A stretch of DNA of 38,979 bases from Stenotrophomonas maltophilia (GTDB lineage: Bacteria > Pseudomonadota > Gammaproteobacteria > Xanthomonadales > Xanthomonadaceae): assembly GCF_003970865.1 (NCBI RefSeq), contig NZ_RXLZ01000047.1, positions 1 through 38,979 on the forward strand, given 5' to 3'. The position numbers and the translations under genes were made by a program. The notes under the pieces are model-generated. The model saw nothing but the letters and a program-made list of their open reading frames with translations. It had not been told where the DNA came from and made no database searches. Positions 1 through 8,363 of this stretch are shown here, in pieces. How positions within the stretch are numbered: the stretch's first letter is position 1; each line of letters starts with the position of its first letter.

Positions 1-116
1 CCATCTCAATATCGATGCGTAATACGAGACGGCTTGACCTGATTATTTATTTTTAGACTATCGCCGCTCGCCAGAGACTGCAACGCGTAAGGTCGTCGGG
101 CGGGGTAAGTGGGTAA
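1..116. other. Anomalous contig-end sequence
   Basis: This leader is AT-rich and then G-rich with stops in all useful frames. It does not continue the receptor gene that begins just after it. An in-frame stop at 114-116 blocks the receptor frame even though its plug domain is clearly incomplete. I read it as low-quality or chimeric contig-end sequence, not a natural gene start. Confidence 0.5.
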
Positions 117-2348
117 AAGGGACACCGCCTAGGGACCGGGGGGAGGCGAGGCAACCCACAGGCGCAGAACCGCACCCTGGGTGGCCTGCTCGAACACGTC
201 TCCGGCGTGCAAAGCAGCGCCTTCGGGCCGAACGCGGGCGCCCCGGTCATCCGCAGCCTCAGCGGCAACCGCGTGCAGATCCTGCAGGATGGCCAGTCCA
301 TCCTCGGCATGAACGCGATCAGCGGCGACATCAACATCCCGTTCGATCCGCTGTTCGTACGCAGTGTCACCGTCAACAAGTCTTCCGACACCGTGCGCTA
401 CGGCGGCAATGCGATCGGCGGCAGCGTGGAGATCGATTCGGGCCTGATCTCGCGCAGCATGGAAGACAAGGACCAGTCGATGGAACTGGTCCTGCGCAAG
501 GGCTTCAATGCCGCCGACGCGCAGGGCTTCCGCATGAACTTCAACAACCAGCGCAACCTCTCGACCAACCTGCAGGTTTCGCGCCAGCGCATCTCGCACT
601 ACGACATCCCCGGCAACAGCAAGGCCGCCGTCTGCAACACCCGCCTGTTCCCGCCAACCGGCGGCGTCAACTCGGCGCTGGCCGACAGCTGCCAGAAGGA
701 AGCGCGCGTCCAGCAGATCTACAACAAGGCCTCGCAGCCCTACATCGACCAGTTCATGACCGAGAATCCGGACTGGGCCGATGGTGATTTCTCGTTCTTC
801 ACCAACAACCCGACCTCGGTCTGGCAGCGCCGCACCTATATCAATCCGGCCAATCCGGCCTATGTCGCTGGCACGCCGTCGTACGTGCAGAAGCAGATCA
901 ACAACGACGTGACGCCCGATTACCATCACCGGTTGGGCAACAGCTACGCGCGCAATTCGCAGGTGGCGTTCGGGTCGACCCTGTTCTTCGACCGGGGTTA
1001 CGTGGGTGTCAGCATCGATGCCAAGGACAGCGAGTACGGCGTGCCGGGGTTCTCGATGCAGAACCTGTCGTTCGGTTCCAACTATGCCAACGGGCTGCCG
1101 GTGGGGGTGGTGATCAAGCAGGAACGCTACGCACTGGAAGCCCTGTTGCGCGATCCGTTGCCGTGGTTCGAGCGCGCCGAACTGCGTATCTCCACGCTGG
1201 ACAACACCTCGGGCGAGCGGCTGGGTGCCACCCGGGCCAACGACTACGATTTCGAGAGCACCCAGGCCGAGCTGCTGCTCAGCCATCAGCGCGTCGGTCC
1301 GCTCAGCGGCCTGCTGGGCTTCAGCCACCAGTCGCGTGATGTCACCGGCAGCGGCTCGCTGCGCTACCTGCCTGACGTCGACACCCGCAGCAACGCGGTG
1401 TTCCTGAAGGAGACGCTGGACTTCGGCTGGGCCAGTTTCGACGCTGGCGCGCGCCACGAGCGCGTTGACCATGACCTGCAACCAAGCCGCTTCAAGACCG
1501 CGCGCAATGCCGCCAACACGAAACTGCAGGACCGCGACTACCGGCTCAACAGCTACAGCCTGGGATCGTATGTCGAGCTCGGTCCGTTGTTCGCCGCCAA
1601 GGTGCGCTACTCGTCCTCGCAGCGCGCACCGGAGATCAACGAGCTGTATGCGAGCAATGCTCACTATTCGGTGATGACCCAGGAAGAAGGCAACCAGAAC
1701 CTCGAGCCGGAACGCGCGAAGAACCTGGAACTGACCGGCCTGTTCCACCTCGGTGGTTTCGAACTGTCGGCCACCGCGTACCGGATGAAGTACGAGAACT
1801 ATCTGTACCTGGGTTACTCGGGGGTGCAGACCGCCAACCGCCTGCCGCTGAAGTACTGGAAGCAGACCGACACCACGGTGAAGGGCTTCGAGATCGATGC
1901 CTCGCAGGCATTGGACCTGGGCCGCTACGGCACGTTGAACGTGTCCGCCTTCGCCGACCTGGTGAAGAACAAGGCCGATCACCCCGATTCGTTGCGTGCC
2001 CACAATGACGGCGAGTATCTGCCGAACATGCCGACCAACCGCTACGGCGCCAACCTGCAGTGGCAGCGCGAGGGCTGGAAGGCACAGCTGTCCAGCACCT
2101 ACTACGACACGCAGAAGTACCTCGGCCGCAATGTCAGCGAGGAAGTGCCACTGGATGCGTTCAACCTGGTCGACCTGCAGGTCAGCCGTGAGCTGCCGGT
2201 ACGCAACAGCTACATCGCCGGCATGGAGGTGTTCGTCAACGGCAGCAATCTGCTCAATGAAGAAGCACGCCCGCACAACTCGCCGCTGAAGTACATCGCG
2301 CCGTTGCCGGGGCGTGGGTTCCAGGTGGGTGTGACGGTGAAGCTCTGA
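117..2348 (+). CDS. TonB-dependent outer-membrane receptor, N-terminus missing
   Basis: Outer-membrane beta-barrel receptor for TonB-driven uptake of a chelate or other scarce nutrient. The visible product starts inside the plug domain (LLEHVSGVQ, then PVIRSLSGNRVQILQDG and the GGNAIGGSVEI end of the plug). A barrel of about 600 residues follows and ends in GFQVGVTVKL, with the terminal aromatic-rich strand typical of the family. Signal peptide, TonB box and early plug are absent because the frame is cut by the anomalous contig end; convincing coding starts near 150, and 207 is only an internal GTG. The plug wording and the YGVPG barrel segment recall ZnuD-type receptors, so zinc or a similar metal is possible, but the ligand cannot be read from sequence. 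A stem-loop follows the stop. Confidence 0.85.
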   Translation, partial: KGHRLGTGGRRGNPQAQNRTLGGLLEHVSGVQSSAFGPNAGAPVIRSLSGNRVQILQDGQSILGMNAISGDINIPFDPLFVRSVTVNKSSDTVRYGGNAIGGSVEIDSGLISRSMEDKDQSMELVLRKGFNAADAQGFRMNFNNQRNLSTNLQVSRQRISHYDIPGNSKAAVCNTRLFPPTGGVNSALADSCQKEARVQQIYNKASQPYIDQFMTENPDWADGDFSFFTNNPTSVWQRRTYINPANPAYVAGTPSYVQKQINNDVTPDYHHRLGNSYARNSQVAFGSTLFFDRGYVGVSIDAKDSEYGVPGFSMQNLSFGSNYANGLPVGVVIKQERYALEALLRDPLPWFERAELRISTLDNTSGERLGATRANDYDFESTQAELLLSHQRVGPLSGLLGFSHQSRDVTGSGSLRYLPDVDTRSNAVFLKETLDFGWASFDAGARHERVDHDLQPSRFKTARNAANTKLQDRDYRLNSYSLGSYVELGPLFAAKVRYSSSQRAPEINELYASNAHYSVMTQEEGNQNLEPERAKNLELTGLFHLGGFELSATAYRMKYENYLYLGYSGVQTANRLPLKYWKQTDTTVKGFEIDASQALDLGRYGTLNVSAFADLVKNKADHPDSLRAHNDGEYLPNMPTNRYGANLQWQREGWKAQLSSTYYDTQKYLGRNVSEEVPLDAFNLVDLQVSRELPVRNSYIAGMEVFVNGSNLLNEEARPHNSPLKYIAPLPGRGFQVGVTVKL

Positions 2349-2368
2349 TCAGCGATTGATCGAAACAC

Positions 2369-2393
2369 GCCTGCAGGTGAACTGCCTGCAGGC
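2369..2393 (+). terminator. Stem-loop after TonB receptor
   Basis: A perfect 9-bp inverted repeat, GCCTGCAGG and CCTGCAGGC, with a 7-nt loop lies 20 bases after the receptor stop. No T-run follows, so intrinsic termination is only likely; it may instead protect the mRNA 3' end. Confidence 0.5.
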
Positions 2394-2718
2394 ACCCTGG
2401 ATCAGAATCCTGGCTGGTTGCACCTCGCTCCCCGCGATCCACATCGGTAAAAAGGAAGATTGCAACGCCGGAAGCCGCGCAGAAGAAGGCACAGAGAATG
2501 TGCAGGGAGCGCGCCAACGCTTGCGCGCTTGTCCCGCTGTGGCGGGAAACGCCACCTCGCAATCTTGAACCCACAGTACTCCCGGGCGCACCCGCTCCGG
2601 TGCCAACCGCATCGCCTGCTGCTAGTCCGCAGCCGCTGCCCACGATCAACACCGCCCACCAAGCGCGCACGGCGTTGACGGTCCAGTCCAGCGGTCTGGC
2701 GTCCGCACACGATTCCGC
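2394..2718. other. Intergenic stretch without a supported gene
   Basis: Between the receptor and the first TetR-type gene I see only short overlapping frames on both strands. None has a credible ribosome binding site or a recognisable domain. The composition is less GC-rich in patches. Confidence 0.4.
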
Positions 2719-3312
2719 TCATGGCCGCTGTGACGGATCTACGACCGCTCTGACCCTGGCGCCATGCCGGAACAGTTCCAGTACGTAGGTTGGAGCAAAG
2801 GACGCGGCAAGCTGCCGACGTGCGAGCGATTGGCTGACGCTTCGGAAGCAGGCCCAATAGAAGTCGGTGATCCAGGCCGCGTTGATATCCAGGCGATATC
2901 CGCCAAGACGCTGGCCTGCAAGGAAGAACGCCTCGAACGATTGCTCTACTCCGGCCCATTTCTCATCGCCACCGGCCCGGGATCCAACCCGCTGGGGTGA
3001 CTCCGGCAACTGGTCCAATGTCATCAGCACCAGGGGCCAGCTCCGCATGAGCGCTGTAGTTGCACGCTCCAACCGGCCATCTGCGGGTTCGGTTGCAAGC
3101 AGTCCAGCAGCGGCCTCCAGCGCCTGATAGCCGGACTCCAGCAGTGCCGTGGTCAATCCTTCACGGCTTCCTGCTATCCGGTACAACGTCGCGCGGCTGA
3201 TGCCCGCGCTTCTTGCAAGTTCGTCCAAGGTGCAACGAGGCCGCGCCAAAAGCGCTGCAGCGAGTTCTCGTTGGAGAGCGGAACTGCCATGCGACGAAGC
3301 ACTATGAATCAC
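2719..3312 (-). CDS. TetR-type transcriptional regulator, paralogue 1
   Basis: Predicted one-component repressor of 197 residues. The N-terminal helix-turn-helix is at about 28-47 (CTLDELARSAGISRATLYR), the classic TetR recognition-helix layout. A helical ligand and dimer domain follows, ending with the segment AAWITDFYWACFRSVSQSLA. The DNA-binding domain and the ITDFYW core closely match the two other TetR-type proteins here (3469-4035 and 12406-12969), so the three are paralogues. This copy is the most diverged and has no Qnr-like partner of its own; the next gene upstream is the second TetR gene in the same direction. The start is a GTG at 3310-3312, which gives an N-terminus of the same length as the paralogues. 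Upstream lies ATGAACCATTCAT, also present before paralogue 2. Confidence 0.8.
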   Translation of the reverse strand: MIHSASSHGSSALQRELAAALLARPRCTLDELARSAGISRATLYRIAGSREGLTTALLESGYQALEAAAGLLATEPADGRLERATTALMRSWPLVLMTLDQLPESPQRVGSRAGGDEKWAGVEQSFEAFFLAGQRLGGYRLDINAAWITDFYWACFRSVSQSLARRQLAASFAPTYVLELFRHGARVRAVVDPSQRP

Positions 3313-3340
3313 CTTAAGTCACCAGAAGCCCATTTAACTC

Positions 3341-3400
3341 ATGAATGTACCATGAACCATTCATAAATCATTTGAGACAATTTCGGATCACGCCCGCGTA
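3341..3400 (-). promoter_or_regulatory. AT-rich promoter region of TetR paralogue 1
   Basis: An AT-rich island in otherwise GC-rich DNA, just upstream of the regulator. It holds the perfect 5-3-5 inverted repeat ATGAA-CCA-TTCAT at 3352-3364. The identical 13-mer lies before TetR paralogue 2 at 4074-4086. The stretch TTTGAGACAATTT at 3371-3383 resembles sequence before TetR paralogue 3. It may be an autoregulatory operator. Confidence 0.5.
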
Positions 3401-3468
3401 CAGACGGCTTGGCAGTGCTTGTTACAACTGCCCGCATTGCCCTCGTGCCAGATCCGTATGCAGATCCT

Positions 3469-4035
3469 TCAGTCGCTCGAGGCACCGTGGCGGAACGACG
3501 TCAGCAACGTCGATACCGCCAATGCGGGCGCCAGGCGGCCGCGTGACATGGCCCAACTGACACCGTAGAAGCAGGTCCAGTAGAAGTCCGTCAGCCAGGC
3601 TGCGGTGAATTCGACGCGGAACACACCAGCCTTCTGCCCCTCCAGGAAGTAGTTCTCGAACTTCCTGCCGATCGGCACCCAGCGATCGGGCTCCTGGTTC
3701 AGATCATCGCTCGACTGCTGCAGCATCACGATCTGCGAGAAGACGAGCATCACCAGCTCCCAGTTTTCCAGCAGGGCGGTGGACACCCGTTCAAGCACCA
3801 GGTCCCTGTCTGCCGATTTGTCGATGAGCTGCGCAACGGATTCCAGATGCTCCATGCCCAGGTCCATCAGGATGGCAGTGATGTCTTCCCGGGTCGGCGC
3901 GAACCGATAGAGCGTGGCGCGACTGATGCCGGCGCTGCGGGCCAGATCATTCAATGTGCAGTTCGGACGGCTGACCAACGTTGCCGCCAGCGCCCTTTGA
4001 AGGGACACGCGATTGTTTCTAGAGACAGTTTGCAT
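3469..4035 (-). CDS. TetR-type regulator, paralogue 2, divergent from Qnr-like gene
   Basis: A 188-residue TetR/AcrR-type regulator. The helix-turn-helix is at about 27-46 (CTLNDLARSAGISRATLYRF) and is nearly identical to the copy at 12406-12969. The C-terminal half carries a shared block, LTDFYWTCFYGVSWAMSRG, followed by RLAPALA, that probably lines the ligand or dimer surface. It is transcribed divergently from the Qnr-like pentapeptide gene at 4180, with about 144 bases between them. This is the usual layout of a TetR repressor and its target, so it probably represses that gene until an unknown ligand binds. ATG start; the N-terminus MQTVSRNNR aligns with MRSISRNSP of paralogue 3. Ligand unknown. 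Confidence 0.85.
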   Translation of the reverse strand: MQTVSRNNRVSLQRALAATLVSRPNCTLNDLARSAGISRATLYRFAPTREDITAILMDLGMEHLESVAQLIDKSADRDLVLERVSTALLENWELVMLVFSQIVMLQQSSDDLNQEPDRWVPIGRKFENYFLEGQKAGVFRVEFTAAWLTDFYWTCFYGVSWAMSRGRLAPALAVSTLLTSFRHGASSD

Positions 4036-4179
4036 TCGGAGTCATCGCCGGTTGTCGTGAAAATCAATCAGAAATGAACCATTCATTAACGAAATGAGTT
4101 TAAATTGATTCAAAAAACTCACTTATGAGTTAAAACGTGAACGTCATCTCAACTTTGAGGGATGATCAGGAAAGGTTCG
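4036..4179. promoter_or_regulatory. Divergent promoter and putative operator, TetR 2 / Qnr-like 1
   Basis: A shared AT-rich control region. It contains ATGAACCATTCAT at 4074-4086 (5-3-5 inverted repeat) and the perfect 6-4-6 palindrome AACTCA-CTTA-TGAGTT at 4116-4131. It also contains AATCAATCAGAAA at 4062-4074, repeated exactly at 10531-10543. The 4116-4131 palindrome is the best operator candidate because a related palindrome lies at the same kind of place before the third Qnr-like gene. The Shine-Dalgarno AGGAAAGG at 4168-4175 fixes the start of the next gene at 4180. Confidence 0.6.
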
Positions 4180-4821
4180 ATGAAAGCATACCGTGCACAG
4201 AGATTTGCCATCGATCAGTTCAAGGGCGTGCGCATGGATCACGCAACTTTCATCGATTGTGACTTTTCGGCAACCGATCTCAGTGGCGCTGAATTCCGCG
4301 GCTGCAGCTTCCATGACGTGCAGTCCGGCAAGAGTTGCAACTTCAATAGTGCCCTTCTCAAGAACACCCTGTTCGATCGATGTGACCTGACACGATGCAC
4401 GTTCAGAAGCGCCGTCGCTCCGGCGCTGGCCATCGTTGACTGCCGTGCCCAGGAAGCGGATTTCCGCAATGCACGCTTCCTGCCAATCGAGTCCGATGGA
4501 CAGCTCCTGTTCGCTTCGCGAATCCTCCGGTCCAATCTCTCGCACGCCAACTTCAGTGGTGTTGTCCTGGACGGCTGCCATCTGCAGGGAAATCGGTGGG
4601 CGGGTGCCATCAGCATCGGCACCAGTTTCCGTGACGCACTTCTGAATGATGGCGTGTTTCATCCATTCGACTGGTCAACCGCCGACTTCAGCCATGCCGA
4701 TCTGCGAGGATCAGTTCTGGGTGATCTCAATCCTCGCGAAGTCATGCTGCTGGAAGTCCGCCTGGATGAAGAGCAGATCGCCAGCATGCTGCTACGCCTC
4801 GGCATTGTTTCTCCCATGTAA
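4180..4821 (+). CDS. Qnr-like pentapeptide-repeat protein, diverged paralogue 1
   Basis: Pentapeptide-repeat protein of 213 residues that folds as a right-handed quadrilateral beta-helix. Qnr proteins of this shape mimic DNA and shield gyrase or topoisomerase IV. It aligns end to end with the SmQnr-like protein at 8979-9629: CDFS at 27-30, CRAQ at 88-91, SNLSHANFSGVVL at 118-130, NRW at 138-140, FDWSTADF at 163-170, and GDL followed by a C-terminal leucine-rich dimer helix (LLRLGI). Both Qnr loops are present: loop A about 45-53 and loop B about 101-113. Loop B (PIESDGQLLFAS) differs strongly from SmQnr. An upstream ATG at 4162 exists, but 4180 has the good ribosome site and matches the start of the second paralogue. 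Divergent from TetR paralogue 2. Gyrase protection is inferred; another target is possible. Confidence 0.85.
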   Translation: MKAYRAQRFAIDQFKGVRMDHATFIDCDFSATDLSGAEFRGCSFHDVQSGKSCNFNSALLKNTLFDRCDLTRCTFRSAVAPALAIVDCRAQEADFRNARFLPIESDGQLLFASRILRSNLSHANFSGVVLDGCHLQGNRWAGAISIGTSFRDALLNDGVFHPFDWSTADFSHADLRGSVLGDLNPREVMLLEVRLDEEQIASMLLRLGIVSPM

Positions 4822-4867
4822 TCGCGTGGGCTTCCTCGGTTGGTCCAGTCCCCCTGTGATGTCCTGC

Positions 4868-6223
4868 CTATGCCGCCAGCAATGAGCGTGCAGCACGCAC
4901 GCCCGACGTATGGGCCCAGTCGACCTGCGAGCTGATCATGCCGGCCCAATGCAGGCGTCCCCAGGACTCATGGATCACGTCTTCGTCAGGCCACGTCCCG
5001 TAGGCGCCACGGGAAAGGGGGTCTTTCATCCAATCGTGCATTGCAACCGACCTGAAAGCAGGAGGGCGACGACCCGACGCGCGCGCGATCGCATCCAGCA
5101 TGGCACCGGCTGCGCGCTCCTGCCCCTGCGCCAGCAACGCCTGCGCCCGGGCACCGGTGGCCCACCCGACCACGACCTGCCCTCGCTGCGCTCCGTCCTC
5201 CTCGCCAGCCGCACTCCACAGCGTGGCTGGATTTGAGCGGAAGTCATCCAGCATGCTCACGCCCTTGGGCAGCACAGGTTCATCAAACTCCATCAACAGT
5301 TTGGCAACAGGAAGGGGCCTGCCTGCCCGCAAGGCAGTCCACTTCCGCAGCGGCAGTGCAGGACTGAAGCGAACATCACCGCGCAGGATGACAGGCGCAG
5401 GAACTGCGACCACGCACTGGGCCGCCTCGAGACGCAATGCACCGCGCGGGGTCTGCGCGTGGATCACCACGGATTGATCCCGGTTCTCGATCAAGCGGAC
5501 CACAACGCCCTGGCGTACCTCCAGCCCACGGGAGATCAGATCGATGACCTGGCTGTAACCTCCCGGAACCTTGAAATCACCCGCAGCGTGAAGCGCCTGC
5601 GCGCGCTCTCCATCAGGAAGCCAGAGCTGCTCCACATAGGGCCTTACATCCTCTGCGCTCATGCCTGGCAGCTGCTCTTCATCGGTGCCGACCTGCAGCA
5701 ACGACAATGGAATATTCCCCTCGGCCATTCCCAGCCGGCGCAGATAGGCAAGGGCGCTTTCATTTGCACCGAGGGGTTGAAAGCTCGATGGCTGCGGCGG
5801 ACGGTGGCTGGGGAAGTCGAAGTTCGCTGGGTCCCTGGCATCGACCCAGCGATTCATCTGCTCGCTCCAGGTGACCACCCCACGCAACGGCCGGGTCGCT
5901 ATGCCGGCTTGGGAAAGCAACGGCCAGAGGCTGTTCTCCGGGCTCCCGCCATGCACCAGCTCAGCACCCAGCTCGATTGGCCACCGCATTGACGCACGGT
6001 CGGTCCAGATCCGCCCACCCAGCCGATGCCTCGCTTCCAGCACCAGCACCGACCGCCCCGCATCCACCAGCGCCCGGGCAGCACTGAGGCCCGCCATGCC
6101 GGCCCCGATGACCACCACGTCATGCTGCGGCTCCCCGGAACCGTGCCGGGGCCGAGCCAGGCCGGCAGATGCATTGGCCATGGAAAACAGCAGCGCTCCA
6201 CCGATGAAACTGCGTCGGTTCAT
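4868..6223 (-). CDS. Flavin monoamine oxidase-like FAD enzyme with Tat signal
   Basis: FAD-dependent amine oxidase family (451 residues) that would oxidise an amine or amino acid and release H2O2. The dinucleotide-binding fold is DVVVIGAGMAGLSAARAL at 35-52, with the FAD-ribose Glu in VLEARHRLGGR at 61-71. The C-terminal FAD segment is HWAGMISSQVDWAHTSGVRAA; the usual AGE motif reads AGM, which is unusual. The N-terminus MNRRSFIGGALLF is a twin-arginine signal, so the folded flavoprotein is probably exported. Start chosen at 6223 (ATG with GGAG upstream) instead of a TTG at 6241. It lies 75 bases downstream of the sensor kinase in the same direction and is probably in that operon. Converges with the Qnr-like gene at 4180. 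Substrate unknown. Confidence 0.85.
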   Translation of the reverse strand: MNRRSFIGGALLFSMANASAGLARPRHGSGEPQHDVVVIGAGMAGLSAARALVDAGRSVLVLEARHRLGGRIWTDRASMRWPIELGAELVHGGSPENSLWPLLSQAGIATRPLRGVVTWSEQMNRWVDARDPANFDFPSHRPPQPSSFQPLGANESALAYLRRLGMAEGNIPLSLLQVGTDEEQLPGMSAEDVRPYVEQLWLPDGERAQALHAAGDFKVPGGYSQVIDLISRGLEVRQGVVVRLIENRDQSVVIHAQTPRGALRLEAAQCVVAVPAPVILRGDVRFSPALPLRKWTALRAGRPLPVAKLLMEFDEPVLPKGVSMLDDFRSNPATLWSAAGEEDGAQRGQVVVGWATGARAQALLAQGQERAAGAMLDAIARASGRRPPAFRSVAMHDWMKDPLSRGAYGTWPDEDVIHESWGRLHWAGMISSQVDWAHTSGVRAARSLLAA

Positions 6224-6298
6224 CTCACATCTCCGGGACAACGGACCAGGGGGATCAATAATCGAATCGCATTCTTCCCCTCCTCCATCAGCACCCTG

Positions 6299-7531
6299 TC
6301 AGGGAATTTTCAGGATTTCGTCCGGATTGCAGGACGCATCGACAGACGGGATGCAGAGACGGGCGATCAACCCACCGCCCTGCCTGCCGACCACCACCAG
6401 CTCTCCGCCATGGCAGCGACAGATGGCGGACGCCACCGCAAGGCCAAGTCCGCTACCGCCATTGCGGCGCGTACGGGAACGATCAGCGCGCCAGAACCGG
6501 TCCGTGATTCGTGGAAGGTCACAGGAAGGCACTCCGGGCCCTCGATCACTGACTTCAATGACGATGGTGGTCGCGCTGGCCGCAGCCACGATGCCCAGGT
6601 TGCGCCCCTGTGCAGCATGGCGCAGGACGTTGTCGATCAGGATCGACAACACCTGCCCTACCCGCCCGCGGTCTGCCCTGGCGAACAGGCCTGCCTCGGC
6701 AGTGCATGAAACGTCGAAACCAGCGTCGTTGAGCATGGGCAATGCCCAGTCCAGGCGCTCGTCGATCAGCGCGCGGATGTCCACCCGTTCCAGATGAAGG
6801 GACAGCTGGCCGGCCCGTGCAAGCGATACGAGCTGGAGATCCCCGACCAGGCGATTGATCGCACCCAGCTGCTTCAGGACAAGCTGCAGCTGCTCATCGC
6901 TGTGAGGGAAGACATCATCGAGTACCCCCTGCAATCGTCCCATCGCGGCGTTCAGCGGTGTCCGCAGCTCATGCGCCAGCATCGCACTCGACTCCTGCAC
7001 CTCACGCTCATACTGCTGCAGTTGAACCGCCATGCCATTGAATGCACTGGCCAGGTCGGCCAGCTCAGCTCCCGCTTCGCCGGACTGATCCACACGGACC
7101 GAGAAATCACCCTGGCTGACTCTCTGCGCAGCCACCACGAAATCACTGAACTCGCGAGACAACCTGCGTGCAAACCCCATCCCGGCCAGCACCAGCGCCG
7201 GAATCGTGAGCGCAACAATCGACAGCAGCGCCAGCCAGTCGAGATCGTCCAGGCCCGGAAGCACCCAGTCGACGCTGGCATGGGACGCCATCAGTTGCCA
7301 CAGCCGTTCTTCATTGCCCGCCGGCTGCGCCCTCAACTGGACGATTTCCCGAGCGACATAACCAGGAAGCAGCGACAGCTGGATATGGTCTATCACTCTT
7401 GAATAGCACCACATGCCAACAACGATCAGCAGCGTTCCGAAGATCGCCAGCGCACTCATGCGCAGGCCCAGCCACAGCCACAGTGGCCGTCCGGCTGCAC
7501 GCCAGCCCGGCTTTTCGCATGGGCCGTTCAT
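6299..7531 (-). CDS. Two-component sensor histidine kinase
   Basis: Membrane sensor kinase of 410 residues. Transmembrane helices lie at about 17-41 and 98-120, flanking a short periplasmic sensor domain of about 55 residues. A HAMP linker follows (about 121-175). The dimerisation helix carries the phospho-accepting His at 187 (LAHELRTPL). The ATPase domain has the N box ILIDNVLRHA, the G1 box DRGPGV and the G2 box GGSGLGLAVA. Its ATG overlaps the stop of the response regulator by 4 bases (ATGA), so the two are translationally coupled and form a cognate pair. The class resembles BaeS/QseC kinases; the signal is unknown. The short sensor domain suggests detection within or near the membrane. 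Confidence 0.92.
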   Translation of the reverse strand: MNGPCEKPGWRAAGRPLWLWLGLRMSALAIFGTLLIVVGMWCYSRVIDHIQLSLLPGYVAREIVQLRAQPAGNEERLWQLMASHASVDWVLPGLDDLDWLALLSIVALTIPALVLAGMGFARRLSREFSDFVVAAQRVSQGDFSVRVDQSGEAGAELADLASAFNGMAVQLQQYEREVQESSAMLAHELRTPLNAAMGRLQGVLDDVFPHSDEQLQLVLKQLGAINRLVGDLQLVSLARAGQLSLHLERVDIRALIDERLDWALPMLNDAGFDVSCTAEAGLFARADRGRVGQVLSILIDNVLRHAAQGRNLGIVAAASATTIVIEVSDRGPGVPSCDLPRITDRFWRADRSRTRRNGGSGLGLAVASAICRCHGGELVVVGRQGGGLIARLCIPSVDASCNPDEILKIP

Positions 7532-8223
7532 TGGAACCTGTACCCGTAGGCGCGTATTGTCACCAGGACATCAGCCAGTCCGAAGCTGTCCAGCTTCTTT
7601 CTCAGGTTATGGACGTGCGTATCTATTGCACGCTCCATCGCGCTGCTGCCCGGCATGCAACGTTCCATCAGCTCCGCCCTGCTGAAAGCCTTGGTCGGTG
7701 TCGCCAGCAGGGTCGCCAGGATGGAGAACTCGGTCGGGGTCAGCTCGATCGGGCTCCGCCTCCCGGAGGCTTCGACCATGGCCGCACTCATTGCATTGCA
7801 GTCCACCTCAAGGGCTTCGTGACGTAGCAACGCCGAAGGGGGCATGACGTCGATCGTCCGCCGCAGGACAGCATGGACCCGCGCAACAACCTCCCTGGGA
7901 TTACAGGGCTTGACCACATAGTCATCCGCGCCATAGCGGAGCGCTCCAACCTTCTCCGATTCATCCTCGATCGCGCTGATCATCATCACCGGCGTCCGGC
8001 CCAGGCGCCGGATCTCGGCCAGCAGGTCCGCCCCCGCAATGCCAGGCAGCATCATGTCCAGCAATACGATGCTGGGTGACCATCGATGGAACCACTCCAG
8101 GCCATTCACCCCATCCTGGGCAATGCGGACCTCGAATCCCTCCCGGGCAAGATACGCCTCCAGTATCGCGGCCCCTTCCACATCATCCTCGACGACAAGG
8201 ACGCGGACTTTCGAACTGCTCAT
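7528..8223 (-). CDS. OmpR-family response regulator
   Basis: DNA-binding response regulator of 231 residues, partner of the overlapping kinase. The receiver domain has the acidic pocket EDD at 12-14, phospho-acceptor Asp 56 (IVLLDMMLPG) and Lys 105 (DDYVVKP). The C-terminal winged helix contains ELTPTEFSIL and ends RAYGYRF. All catalytic residues are intact, unlike the regulator at 9695-10408. It is first gene of a probable operon with the kinase and the amine-oxidase-like gene, and divergent from a small membrane-protein gene; these are the obvious candidate targets. ATG at 8223 preceded by GAGGTG. Confidence 0.92.
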   Translation of the reverse strand: MSSSKVRVLVVEDDVEGAAILEAYLAREGFEVRIAQDGVNGLEWFHRWSPSIVLLDMMLPGIAGADLLAEIRRLGRTPVMMISAIEDESEKVGALRYGADDYVVKPCNPREVVARVHAVLRRTIDVMPPSALLRHEALEVDCNAMSAAMVEASGRRSPIELTPTEFSILATLLATPTKAFSRAELMERCMPGSSAMERAIDTHVHNLRKKLDSFGLADVLVTIRAYGYRFQ

Positions 8224-8363
8224 GGACCCACCTCTTCAGGCAGTGATGTTTCCGGCCACTGCCTTAACGACGGGCCGGCTTGAAGAATTCCTGACAACTT
8301 CCAGATCAATCCCCACCGTTCGCTGCGGAAGATTGCCGGAACACTTCCGTGGAGATCACCGTC

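Noticed and set aside
129..2276. A 715-codon open frame on the minus strand
   Set aside because: It is the antisense shadow of the TonB receptor in GC-rich DNA; the plus strand shows clear receptor motifs throughout.
4162..4179. Upstream ATG for the first Qnr-like gene
   Set aside because: The ribosome-like GAGG is too close to it, while the ATG at 4180 has good spacing and aligns with the start of the second paralogue.
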